A stretch of 64,000 nucleotides of DNA, from contig JAECYW010000007.1 of NCBI GenBank assembly GCA_023014335.1, forward strand, positions 2,542,001-2,606,000. The letters run 5' to 3'. The position numbers and the translations under genes are program-made. Below are positions 40,321 through 53,300 of the stretch, piece by piece (the stretch's first letter is position 1; the number at the start of each line of letters is the position of its first letter). Origin of the DNA: Galerina marginata. Taxonomy: Eukaryota > Basidiomycota > Agaricomycetes > Agaricales > Galerinaceae. A model generated the notes under the pieces. It worked only from the letters and a program-made list of their open reading frames with translations, made no database searches and was not told where the DNA came from.

Positions 40321-43019
40321 CTGCATGGAATGGTCAAAAATCTTCCAATCTTCTTCCTTCCACGCGGATGGTTCATCCATGCGGTATACTCCACGTTGGT
40401 TGACTTTTGGTCCTGTTATCGTATGGAGGAAAAATAATCAAAATTAAAATCAAAATCAGCCGCGGACTGTTAAATATTCCATGACGCGCCGTCCAATGCC
40501 AATTGTCGTATTTGTAATTTAATTATAGCGTCGTCCTGCATGAATTTCACTTGTTATCTTGCCACATGATCAACATTAGGACGTACGCGTCACTTATCAA
40601 GGCCATGTTATTGGCCCACGTTTGAAAGTCATTGCGAACGTGCATCTTCGACGTCGCTCTAGGCAGGTCAACAGCAACCACAAGCCCGCGCGACAGAGTC
40701 GCCAAACAAGAGCACAACAGCTTTTCCTTCCTAGACAATCTTTTCTCCTCAGAGCGGTCGAGCCTGCATTCGGGGAGGGCTCAGAACTTCCCCCCATCCG
40801 AAAACGCAACAGCATAGGAGCCAGGGCCTTCTAAATTGCGTCGTCCACCGAGCAAGAGACCTCTCGTCGGAAGCCAGAATCATGCCAACAAAATCGAGGC
40901 CAGTAGCCGGAACGGCACGCGAAGGTGAGAGAATTGAACACATCAGCCTGTTATACTAATTGTCGAGGTTGCCCTAGAACGCAACCAACTCGTGGATACG
41001 AGACGCAGAAGTCCTCGAGTTGCCGACGGGCACCGGTCTAAAATGCGGCGAGCTAGATCTCCCGATGACAACGACGCGGATGGGCTGAAGCCTGCTGAAG
41101 CGCTAGATCAGGGGCAGCCAGAGGCAACAAATAGAAGCAGGAGACCAATTTATCCCGGCGATTGTATGTACGAATGATAACATTGCGCTGAATCCCGGTC
41201 GCTGCGAAGATGGCTTCCCTTCAAGGCATATCGTCCGAGAAATCCTGAAGTTTTGGACGATGTCATATTGGCCTGCATTTGATGGGCTTTAAGGAAATGA
41301 GGATACCAAGAGGAAAGGAACGCACGATTCGAAGTGAATCTCCAAACAGTCTTTCAAATCGGAGGACTGCGAAAACGCAGGCCACATTCCTGGGACCACA
41401 GAAAGGACAACGCTGATTGACTACATGAAGGAACTCGATGCTGTCGTCGGAGAGTGGCACAAAATCACAGTCGAGAACGGCTCCCATAGGGCGATTACCA
41501 AGACACACGGACTTTGGGGGAATCGTCTATAAGACGACAAGGGACGAATAATTGAGGAGTGTAACGATCAGGCCAAATATGAAGCCCGAGTTTCGAACCT
41601 AGTGACCGCGTGACCAGCGCTGGTCATCTAGTGATATGTTAGAAGTTTGAAATGAAAGGGAGAGTGGCAATAGTAAATACGTACCAGCGGAGCAGTTCCA
41701 GTTCCGTCTTCCCAACCCTCCTTACTACCAGCGCGAAGTTTCAACATGGAGCGGTATGAGACATCCCTGAGCCGGAGAGCAGGGACTAGACGCTAAACGC
41801 AAGATTTATCGTTTAACTATTGGACGTGGATAAGCTCCCTGATCGAAGGTACATGGTCAACCTAGGGGAGGGCAGCGAAATTGGCCTCGAATGTGTGTGT
41901 TGTCATCCTGTCACGAATCCTGGGCACCTTGGTCACTCTGATTGCCATGTAAGTGAAGATAAATCATAGGGAGCACAATCCAACAATTCAAGGTCAGATT
42001 TACCTACATATGGGCAGAGACAAGAGTATATATTGAACCTTCTAGAGATGGTTGGTCACCGCCACACCGGGAGAATCTCGGGCATCAGTCTAAACATTAC
42101 ATAATATTCTGACACGATCGTCAGAGGGGTCTGTCGAGGAGAGACTACACTTACGCCGTACGTAGTAACTACTACTCCACCTCTCGCTCTGATGGCACTG
42201 GAAGACCATATTTTGGAATGGCCTCTGCTGTAGACAACGATGTTCTACACTCTTCTATCCCAGTGACATCGCCTACTACATCGATGAATGAAATGGAACG
42301 CGAGTTCTTCATTTCAGTATCTCGTGCAGGAAGTATCCCAGCCCTTGATAGCCGCAGAACGTACTTACAGAATGCAAGGTACACAACCGCATGGCCAAGG
42401 AGGCGCCGAAATGCTTGTAAATATTTGGCGCGACCGTTGATGACCGGTCGAACCTGGTGACGGAGGCAAGACAAGCCGATATTAAGTCAATCATACATCA
42501 TCCTTACTAACAGCGATGACTTTTGCCGAAAGTCGTATAACCTTTTGCGCTTCAGATGGGCTGATCAGCAGATGATTCCAGTTGTAGGGTGATTGTCAAT
42601 GTCATTCTAGCATGAATGATCTTTCATTTGCTGTTCGATTCTAATCAACTTACTCACTGCAAGCTGTCCCTTTCCTTCAGTGATACGAGAACTTTGATAG
42701 TATGGAGAATAAAAGATACGGGCTCAAATTTACTAGGTATGTGTAACGGAGTTAAGCGCCAAGAAATAGTCAGTCATCCTCCGACAGGGTATGCCGAACT
42801 ATCCTTGGCATCATCATGAAGCTGCTTTTTGTTCCGAAAGTGGACCAGGAAGCCGCCATTCACCGTCTCTTGCGGACCGCTCAGTTTCGATATTCCTCCA
42901 ATTGAAGCATTCTGGGACCTCTTGCCATACTTTTTACTATCATATACCAATGCAGAAACATGAAACACAAGTACACCGATAAGCGTTACGGCCGGTGGTT
43001 AAGCGCGCCAGCGAAAAGG
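40321..43019. other. Gene-poor stretch
   Basis: No supportable gene. Open frames at 41.0-41.5 and 42.2-42.5 kb have no domain and no consistent splice chain. They may be relics. Confidence 0.45.
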
Positions 43020-43026
43020 TATAAAT
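43020..43026 (+). promoter_or_regulatory. TATA box of the NucA/NucB-type gene
   Basis: TATAAAT, 45 bp before the ATG at 43065, which supports that start over a Met 35 codons upstream. Confidence 0.65.
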
Positions 43027-43064
43027 GCCTTGAACCAACAGCCGTCTTCATTCGTGCTTCCGCT

Positions 43065-45312
43065 ATGAGGCGCGTACTCAACTTGATATGCCTGGTTGCA
43101 TCTGGTCTCTATCATTCCTCCGTTCAAGTTCAGGCCAGTCCAACCGCAAATCTCCAAAGTCGGGGATGTCGTACTGCTAGTGACGCATCTTGCGATTTTC
43201 TCCTTCAACGATGTGCTACGAACGTGAGTCTCGTCGACTCATCAGTTCAGTCAGTTCGGTCTACTAACTTGTGTATTAGCCAGGGTTCTGGGCCAGCAAC
43301 GACTGCGTTGCTGCCGCAACATGTACTTCGGTAATTTGTGACACTCTTTAATCGAAGCGTGCGCTCACAAACTCTCTAGGTTGCGACTGTCTTCGAGGCC
43401 GTTGCTTGTACAAAGGGACAGTCACCTGCAGATCCTAAAACCCAGCCTTCTTTGGATTATAATGTTAGTGCTTTCGATGCTGCACTGTAACAGCTCCTCA
43501 TTTGAACCTCAGTTATATGCCGGAATTGTCGGTAGTTGTGCCTGGGCGACCGGAGGTTGTCCGATTACTCAACGTAGGTCGCCGTTGCTCAGATTTATAT
43601 TCCGTTTATTGAGCTAGTAATTTCGCAGAAAATTACATTGATTTCTACTACCGAACTCTCACGAACGCAGGTTCCTCTGTCTTCCCAGACGTGTTAGTGC
43701 GATTTCTTTTTGGCAAGGATAAATTTTAACATGATCATTTGCCAGAAACAATGTGAAAGGATGGTGGAACGCGATTTCTGCGTGGGCCAACGTAAGTATC
43801 CTCTAGGCAGATCCACCTGTGCTCGTGGGTCTTTAACTGCCCTTCTTGACTAGACCGGTTCAACTGTTCCCTACACCAACTTCAATGACTGGTAAAAACT
43901 TCGTCCCAAATATTTATTTTCAGCTGATCAAACGTTTTCCAGGCTTCATTACAGCAGCAGTCCTGCGGTAATTGTACCACCACCGCCTCCCCCGCCTCCC
44001 CCACCTCCCCCACCGCCACCTCCGCCACCTCCTCCTCCTCCTCCACCACCGCCGCCGCCTCCTCCTCCTCCTCCTCCTCCTCCTCCTCCTCCTCCTCCGC
44101 CACCACCACCACCACCGCCGCCGCCTCCTCCTCCTCCTCCTCCGCCACCACCACCACCACCGCCTCCGCCACCACCGCCTCCGCCGCCTCCTCCCCCTCC
44201 CCCACCACCGCCTCCGCCGCCTCCTCCTCCTCCGCCTCCTCCTCCTCCTCCGCCGCCGCCTCCCCCACCTACTGATTGCAACTATGATGATCCAGACACC
44301 TTCTTCAAACGTACTATTGACATCTCTAAGTAAGCCGGCTCTGTAATTTTTATAACCTTTAAGTTCGCTGAACTTTTTTCAGCCAAACCGCTCCGAGCTT
44401 TTCGAATCTTACTCGACGCATCGCATACAATTACGAACTGGATTGCAACGCGTACGTTGTTCTTACTATATTCTTTGACATATCTCATATGTCATGCGAA
44501 CGTGTAGCTATCCAAATGTTTGCGAAAACCAGTGCTATTATGTCTACTGTAGTTATTTCGATCTTTCGTATTTCGTCCGTGCCTGATGTTCCTTGCGCGA
44601 ACAGGTAAACAAGGCTCCTGGGCGATCCACGTAGAGCGCACCCCAGCGAGCCGTCGTGACTCGGAGTGTGCGGGATATAATCGCTGCAGCCACGGACGCG
44701 CTTGCGGTTCACCGCCAGGTGGCTGGGTAGTTAATCCCAATGCTGGTATGTGACTTTTGTTTTTAAAAAATGTCTATCCAAACTGGAATGTTTCATGTTC
44801 AGATTGGAGCTGCGACGAACAGCCCAAGAGCTCGACATCCGAAGGTACGTTCAACTTAACAAAATATAACCTTGAATTCTATCTTACCCCTACATTAGGC
44901 GGTGCAGGTTCGGCTACCAGATGCATGCCAAAGGGCGAAAATTCAAGTTCGTTGAGAATCTTAACATATGATGATCATTAACTGATATCCTCATCACAGG
45001 TGAAGGAGCGACCTGGCAGAACTTTATAAGTGCGCACATGACCGGACTGTCCATTAAAATATTTCCTCATCTTTTATTCTAGATGGAAACACTGCCGCGA
45101 CTCTCAATAAGCGTCTGCCAGACGGTACCCCTGTCACTGTTGTCCTCAGTGAGTAAAGGTTCTTTCCATAGCAAACAAGCCTAGTTACTGATATCATTAA
45201 AGATAATGTCAATCACAACGGATATTGTGCAAGTTATGGAAATGTAGGAACAACGCAATGTGGAGCTGCAGCCCAGCCACCGGGTACTGGCAATGGGCCT
45301 CGCCAACGTTGA
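43065..45312 (+). CDS. Secreted NucA/NucB-type nuclease with polyproline spacer
   Basis: More than a dozen short exons join in frame. A signal peptide (MRRVLNLICLVASGLYHSSV) precedes an N-terminal domain of unknown function (PGFWASNDCVAAATCTSVAT, LYAGIVGSCAWATGGCPITQ, NNVKGWWNAISAWAN). Then come 98 consecutive prolines (43977-44270). The C-terminal part has YPNVCENQCYYVYC and HVERTPASRRDSEC, followed by a block matching the DNase_NucA_NucB family: CDEQP, EGGAGSATRCMPKGENSSEG, ATWQNFI, LPDGTPVTVVL. Bacterial NucB shares DE-x-P, EGGAG, P..N..GA.W.N and PDGT.V in this order. It is probably an extracellular DNase for nucleic-acid turnover; activity is inferred. The tail carries further Cys and Gly/Pro residues. 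Confidence 0.85.
43977..44270 (+). repeat. Polyproline-coding triplet tract (98 codons)
   Basis: Every codon is CCN, mixing CCA, CCT, CCG and CCC with local (CCT)n runs. It lies in one exon between the two folded parts of the nuclease. The mixed codons argue against simple recent slippage of a single triplet. Confidence 0.95.
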
Positions 45313-46402
45313 TTGACTCTCCGTTCAACGTAATCTTTACAATGTGTACTTTTTCGTATATTTTCTGCTCCGATTCTCCACTTATGTTGTACTACGATGT
45401 TATTTATTGGAAGATGGTCTCCATATATGTATGTAAATGATCATTTCTCTTGCATACCAACCGGTCGAGGTCAGGAGTACTGCCATGCTCGGCACAAATT
45501 GAAAATGGAAGGCAAACGGGTAGATTTACAAACTTGCTTTGAGCTGGTTTAACGAGCAGCCGTGATATCCGGCGATCTCGTTCATAAGTCGCCATGCACG
45601 ACCAAGATCGGTGGCAATGTACCCGGGAGCTCCTAGGAACGCTGCCCTATGTTGGTCTGTTTATCGATTAACGAGGCACGACGATTGGGAAAAGTACTGT
45701 ATGCTATTATAATCCACGTAAATCTTAAACGACCAACGTTAGAGCATTGATGCATAAAGAATAGATAACTAAATTTGAGCCAGACTATGCCATTTTTCAG
45801 TGCGATTTCATGGCTTCTTAAATATTGCTTTCTTCTTTGCTCAACTGGAGACCTTAAATCGATCGAAGTCTAATAAGTAGATAGAACTGAAAATTGAACA
45901 ATTGGCCAGAGTCGTGTTGCACTGGTGAAACACAGAAGCCGAAGTCGTGTCAAAAAGGATTCGAATGGAGGAAGGCTTTCTCAGTTGTGAAAGATGTGAC
46001 AATGAGATCGAGTTTAGGGCAAAGCACCAACGCACCCAGATTCTAAAGCCAAGGATAGGCGAGCGCAGATTATAGAACTCCCCCAAGTGCGAGGGCCGCA
46101 ATATTCCTGGTTGATCTGCGAAGGGGTAGGTACCTGAGGTTGACCACGGGTAAATGATACTAAATCAAGACCTCAAAGCGGCCAATCAACAAAAATTCCA
46201 GGTTAAAGAATAAAACTATGTAGCCCATCGTAGGGCTTGAGTTGGATATTCGAGGAGGATTGCCTCGTATTTTTGAAATGGCAACTCACAAACAGACACG
46301 ATCATTGGACAAGCATAGGACGAATATATATTTTTACATAGTTTTTACAACATCCAGAATACATCAAATTCCGTTCGAGAGGCGGGAAATCAGCTACTAT
46401 AT
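45313..46402. other. Convergent spacer, no gene recognised
   Basis: AT-rich intergenic DNA; short open frames only. Confidence 0.5.
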
Positions 46403-47366
46403 TCAAGCGTCCTTGATGAGAATTTCCCCCGTGGTTCCGTCGACAGTGACCGACATGGTGGTCTGCTTATTGAGAGTCTGGAGATTCTTCTTCCAGAGCA
46501 ACGGACTTTCGACGGCGCCTCTGAGCATTTGGGTCTCTGAAACGAGGCTTCTTTCGGTGTGTTATCATATCAGAGCAATAGATAACCCACCTTGATAGTC
46601 GTCAGTGGCGTAAATTTCCATAAACGGGGTGAATTGAGCTCTAACTCTGGATTTAACACTTAAAATGCAGCTTGTGTGAGCTGAGTATAGCTAAGAATAA
46701 CGAAAGAACTTACGCGACCTTCTCCCAAACAAGGACAGCTTCGACGTCGCCGCCACTAGCGTCAGAAAATCCCTGGAGTGAAACAACACAGTGAGCATTT
46801 AGCAAGTAGCTGTCTATGTATATAACAAAGACTTACAACTGCTATGTCCGTTGCCGCGGTGGTTTCGTTGGTGCAAATAAGATAGCCTGCGTCTCCGGGG
46901 ACTGCGGGTGTGACAACACCATCGTCGACGACGGTGCACTTCTGGCCAGTCTGTGTTTCCAAGCGTTAGCTGGTACCGTAAATGAAGAACACAAATGGCT
47001 TACGCCACAAAGAGCAGAGGAGGACGCAGTAACCAAATTTCCGTCGTCGATCTGCCAGCTTGTCGTTAACTAGGACCTCGATCCATGGTATGTATAGAAT
47101 ACCTGAGGGGCGGCGAATGCAGTGTTCGCCGTGTATTCGACCTGAGCCCCAGTGGGTCCGCCCTTCTTCAAAGTAATGACCTCTACAGGAGTAATTTTAG
47201 AAAGGACATTGATGGTGCATTTTAGAGAGTAGAACTTACTCCAGCAAGTCGGGAATACGTCTTCGTATGGCTTCCCAGCGGCCGGAGGCGTAAAAGTCAA
47301 CAAGAGGGTAATTTCTTTGTCAAGTCCATTGGCGGAAAACTTGAGCTTCCTGGCGTTGGTAGACAT
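46403..47366 (-). CDS. Small conserved hypothetical protein
   Basis: About seven short exons. Starts MSTNARKLKFSANGLDKEIT, then LLLTFTPPAAGKPYEDVFPT, EVITLKKGGPTGAQVEYTAN, GYLICTNETTAATDIAVGFS, DVEAVLVWEKV, VRAQFTPFMEIYATDDYQET, QMLRGAVESPLLWKKNLQTL and ends TGEILIKDA. It appears to be a soluble all-beta protein of about 190-200 residues with no signal peptide. The pattern is familiar from uncharacterised agaric proteins, but I cannot name a family. The exon limits are approximate. Frames of the segments are consistent with short introns. Confidence 0.7.
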
Positions 47367-50300
47367 GTTGAGTCAAAGGTGTTGTTGAGTGAGTATGAAA
47401 AACTTGAAGATGCGGTTAGAGTCTGTTGAAACGCTGAGGTTATGGAGGTCTTAAATACTTTTGAGCTAGAACCAGAAGCCATATCGGGAGTTCGGTGTTT
47501 TCATTTTTCCTTTCACCGTTCTGGTCTGCAGTTGGACCTTGAATCGGAGAGGAACCTATTCCATATTTCCAGAAACATGAATTACCCTGCAACGACCGCC
47601 CAAGTGGCAGTTTTGGACTGTGAGAATGTGTTTGTCCGATGAATTGACCTTAGGGACCAACTTTTTGCTTACCTCGCTCCGAAAATGTCTCTAGAACGGC
47701 TGTTTGTTTGCCCCTTGTCTTTTGTGCTCTGAGAGTTCTTCACCTGAGGGTTTTCATGGATGGAAAGCGTCGTGACAGTGACTAGACCCATTGGGCAATG
47801 TCATGGGTCACCTATGGATGGCCACCAGGACCAACAACCATCGGAGACATGGAACGTCCGATGACAGAGGGCTCGCAACTGTAGAAAATCAAGAGAAACG
47901 GATGTTTTCTGTTGATTGCGGGGAAAGATACACGAACGGAAGATGGGGAATGAACGTCATGATTAGCGCGCTATGTATAGACTAATCGCCAAAGCACATC
48001 CTAGTATTGTTGCGTCCTCTTTTATGTATCATGCGGGACAGTGATAACCGTGAATTAACTATACGAGGAAGGAATAAAATCAGCTATAAAGACAAGATAT
48101 TGGTGGGGAATTGAATATAATGGCGCCGATCAGGTCAAGCTATTCTGACATTTTATCAGAACTTTGTAACCGAGTAATATTCCGTACAGAATGGAAGATG
48201 CCACATGCTGCAATCAGGGGGAACAACGCTTACCGTAGGCCTGAGCCGCTTGGTCAATTCCATCGTCAGTGGCGGATATATCTCTTCATTTGAGGTACTG
48301 AGAAATTTGGCCAGTGCATAAACGTGAACGTAGACTTCAGAAATGAGGCTCACCCCATAAGTATGGATCGATACCATTTTATTGACACCTCTGTCCAATA
48401 TTAGGTCTACCTTGGGGATAGAATTCTCTGGGCGGATATAGGAAGACCCGCTGATCTACAAGTCAGCGACCCAGAACTGGTGAAGGTAGCAGAATATATA
48501 CCCCGAATAAAGCATCAAGCAGAGGCGCAAATCTTTGATAATTATAGACACCAAGACATACCTGGTGGACTGAGAAGGGTCACCCAGAGCTGATGAGAAA
48601 CTGGATAACTCGATTATTGAGACAATGGAAAAAAACGGCCCAAGTCGTATGGAAGAATCAACAGAGGTTCGTTTGGTGAGATTCATCTTAATAACGCCTT
48701 CTTACGGAAAAAAAATTGGATGCTTACAAAAAGAATAGCGGATTAGTCCCGAAACGTCCGCCCGAAGAGGACCCGGGATCAGGACTCGTGAAAGTTGATT
48801 GACTTCTCGTAAACGTCGCCTTTGACGGTATCAAATTCCTAAGCAGGACCAAGGACGAAAGGACGAGAAGCCTGAATCGCTCAATAAGTGCGACGCCTGC
48901 GAGGTCCGACCGGCTAGAAACACTTGCGGAGTGTCCTCACACGCTCAATCTAGGTCCACGTTCACCCTCGAGGTGTTCAACTTGTCGAAAAAGCTGTCAG
49001 GAACAGACAGAGAAACCGTAGTTTGTGACACGTTCCCCAAAAATCCCGCAAGAGAGATTCGGAGTTGATTGCTGTCGTTTTCAAATTCAACCAAGGGCGA
49101 CAAAGCTGAATGACAGAAGCAGGCAAAACAAGAGTTGCGTCCTCTCAAGAGTTGACCACCCTGAGCAGATTTCCTCACTCGCAGAAGTGTCCACCCTATC
49201 TCTCCATCTGAGGTAATAGGAGGACCAGAAGTCGAAGAAGACTGGACGCCGAAATATGACCACCGCCGAAGCAGACAAATGAGATCGTAATGTTGGGACA
49301 GGCTGGTGACTAGAAAGGCTTTTCGTCTTGGGGTACAACAAAAACTCACTATTCGCAAAGCATCGCACGGAACGACGACTGTTTGAGAGGCACCCAGGCT
49401 CAGGCCTCAGGCCGCGACCCGGCCATACGATAAGGAGCCAGGCGTAGAACTTAGAGACACAGGTAATAGAAGTCCACTGGAAGGTCTATCGCTGACTCAG
49501 TGACGTGAAAGTAGGAGAGTTGGCGGTCGGGACGGGAAAGATTTGAAGAACCAGTGACTCGGACCTAAGATAAGGCTTTTACCACGGCGTGACCAGCAGT
49601 CAACAAGCTCCTAATTCAAATTGAAGTGGTTCGTCTGGGTTCGGAATGCCACAAGCAATTTCATGTGTTTCAAATCGAATATGTCATGTTTCAATAGTAA
49701 GTAGCACGATCTTGGCACGATCTGCAAGTCAAACCCCACTAATTGGCTCTCTTAGGGTTCCACTGATTTTATCCAGGGCGAAGTCTAAGATACTTGTTCG
49801 CCACTTTGAGGTATCACACTACAGTGCGGTCCGGGGCCATCCTTCGCTGGCATTCACCTTCTCCTCGAGTAAATATTTCTCAAAAAAGCACGTTCCTCGG
49901 GCCTTTCCCCCAAAATCGGTTTGCGAGCGCCTGCTTCAAGAATCATTGCAAAAGGATGCTCTGTGAAATTTCTATGTGCAAATCTCGACAGTTGACATCG
50001 TCAGCAGCAAAATTCGATTGCTCTCGGTTTTTGGCTCTAGGTGACAACAATCCGCATACTAACGGCGATTGCTAACGGCGCTCTGCAGAAGGTCAGAACC
50101 GGAATAATCGGCGGCGCAAGACCTTGTAGGGGACTTTCGGTGGGTACTTTTTGCGGCAGAACTAACTGTGCCGCACTGTTAATTCCAGCGACCATCCTAT
50201 ACGATTCTACCCTGAAGTTACATCACTCAGCGATCCTCGTAAATAAATAGCGGGTAATGTCACCACGTTCATGAAATGCTTCACTTCATTCCGTAAAGCT

Positions 50301-53300
50301 TCATAGCCTAACTTCTTAGTTACACTACGTGCGACTTCCGAGTACCGATATGACCTTCTTAAGCCAATTAATCTCGTATCCAATACAAATTAAACCCACC
50401 ATCCGTGACAAAATTGGGAATAGAACAAAAGTAGATCGCCGAGTTTGGAAGAAGACGGAAGAAACGACACGCGGACAACATGCGCACTTATCATGAATCG
50501 CGCAAGTTCCTGTGAATTTTGCCTGAATAGGCGCGGTTATCCTGATACTCAACTTCATCCTCGCGTAGAGGGAAATCACGAACCTTTTAAGCGGAGAATG
50601 CAAAGTAAGCATGATAATTTGAGCGGTTGTGGATCTAGAGCAAGCGGTAAGATGACTGACCAATGCCAGTTCTGTGAGAACTCGTACTCAAAGAATCGGC
50701 GAACAGCAGGCCGACGAGAGAGCACAGTGGCAGACCTCCTGCAATATGATACATCGTTTCTGCATAGCCATTGAAGAATGTGTTCACACTGCCAAATTTG
50801 AGCATGCGGTACCGAGCACATATCGAACGGCCGTTGGATACCTGGGAAATCAGACAATCAAACCACAGAATTAATCCTCATCTGCACTAGATACTTCCGT
50901 AATACTGAGGAAGGTCGTCAAAGGTGCAGAAGTTGATAGTGATATGGTACACTCACCCCTACTTGTTCTCACCCCTACTTGTTACGCCAAAATCCGCAGA
51001 AAGACATGTCTGGTGGAACAAGAACGATAGCGAAAAAATCCCAGCACGCAGACCAGGTCAAATATCTTGACGCAGACTATAATCGATGAGCAGGAGCAGG
51101 AGCAAAGATTTGCATAATAGCAATCCCATTGTCGCATGGGGCTTGAAACACCAGAGAGGCAGAACGCGTGTCATCGAACAATTACAAGGGCCAAGAGGGA
51201 GTGGCACTGAGGGAAATCGCAGGTCAGAAGACTAAGGCATGCACTCGAGAAATAAAGAACGTCACCAGCAACATGTGAGTCAGCACCTGCGATCAATTGA
51301 CTCTCATACCTGGATAATCTGCAGGATGGACAAACGAGAGCGCAGATTGCAAAGTGGGAAGAGGACAAAAGTACAAGACCGGAGAAGTCGCTGGCCTCTG
51401 CTGCCCGCTCGGCGATGGGCCGCAGGCTTGGGGCAGGGGTTCAGAAATCACGAGCCCAACGGAAAGTCGGAGAAAAAGTGAAAATACCCAACAGTCAGAC
51501 CAGGCAGCACGGTATGCCAAAAGAACCAGTCACTGGGATGAACACGCGCAAACACGACCCGCATTCCATGGTGTTGCAGTGCAGAAGCGGCATTCAGCAA
51601 CTACTTTCAATATCCTCGGTACATTCTCAGCAGATCGACTCAGCTGCGAAAGATAGCGAACGAAGGAGTCAAGGGGGGCCAACACTGCTTCGCTCTCGCT
51701 GGGATAACCACAACCTTGGACAACACACACTACAACAGCCGTGTGTGGAAACGAAGAGAAAAAAAAAGCCGAGAATAAACTGGTTAAAGAGGTCAAGAGC
51801 GCGTCGGTCAAAAGGAAATGGTGAAAGGCGAAGGACAAACCCACGAAACGAGAGAGACATGCAATTTAGGACACGGAGGACTGCCCAGCTTTGGTGATTT
51901 ACTCCAATTTAAAGCACCGAATAAATCACGGTTCATAACACGAAGCAGACAATGTCGAAAGGCCTCTGAAATTGCATATCAAATCCCCGGGAAGTCCACC
52001 GCCACCATCGGGTCGGGAAATCGACAGCGGAGCAGGAAAACGAGAAACTGAGAAAATGAGGCAACAGAATCCCGTTGGTAACCGCGAGCGCACCTATCGC
52101 GGCAGTAAAGATTCCCAGATTGTGGGGGTAATTCGAAAGGTGATGTTCGACTGAGTCAATACGAACTGGTCATGAGGGCGAAAGAGTCGGAGGTAGAGGC
52201 AGAGTTCCAAGCTAAAAGGACGAAGCTTGCCCAGTTTCACCTCAACCCGCTCATATATATGCGGACAAAAATCAATGTCAGTGTTGGCAGGAACTGCCTG
52301 TATGAGTCAGTGTGAAATAAATCAAGAACAGCGATAATCGAAGATTGACACACCAGGTCGAATCCAAATTCTACTCGACACGAGACCACTCCGAACCGCT
52401 CAGTTCACCGAAGGAGTATAATGGCCAGATGGAATCAAGGTTATAACGTGTGTTGCATATTAAGAATAAGAACTCCTAGATCCAGAGGGCCCTCGAACAA
52501 TGCGAAGTCTGTCCAGATCAGAATCGAGAATCAGAGAGCGCGATAATTAAAGCTGTGGAAACATCATATGATCCCAAGTGCATCGGAAGCGCCGCACCAG
52601 TAGCCATAAATCAACCTCAAATTCGAAGCTCCATGGCGCCTGAAGCTCTGAACGTGAGATATCAGTCGCTAGATGAGACCTACAGGCACGTCGGCCAACG
52701 TTAGGCCCGATTTCTAAACAATGTAGCCATGGTGCGTGTCGAGACAGATCGGAAAAAAACAAAGACGCCCAGATACGTCCGAGCAATGACTTTAGTGGGC
52801 TCGAGTCATTGAGTTCTGTTAATTGTCGTGTGAGCTCATCGCAGGGTGGTGGTACCAAGACAAGATGAAGAGGGGTCGAGTCAGACACGTCGGGCTTTGG
52901 AATTCAAGTGGCATTGTCCCACGCAAATATTTCCATCACGTGCACGACGCGTAAATGGCGCTTGTACGGAGAGCGAAGCTCTGAACGGAACCTATAATAA
53001 AGTCAGCAGGTAGGTATCCTGTCCTTTCCCTGTCGAGTTAAGCTCCCACTCATTGTGTCAGATACTATCTCGAGGCCAGTACGGCGTGCAAGCCCCTCGT
53101 TCGCGAAATAGGTTTGACCACCCAAAACTCCTTACTTTGAACTCCTTAGTCTAGATATTCACCCGAACATACCGAGAAAATAGAATCACATGTGAAAGTA
53201 AGATATAGAAGACTCCAGAAGAAAAGATTTGGTTATAATGTTAGCAAAGAATTCCACCTTGATTCCACCTAGGCTCCAATCTGTGGACCTTCACCCGACA

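Noticed and set aside
43949..44281. Minus-strand frame of about 100 consecutive glycines, and a neighbouring Glu/Ala/Val-rich frame
   Set aside because: Shadow of the polyproline tract of the plus-strand nuclease gene.
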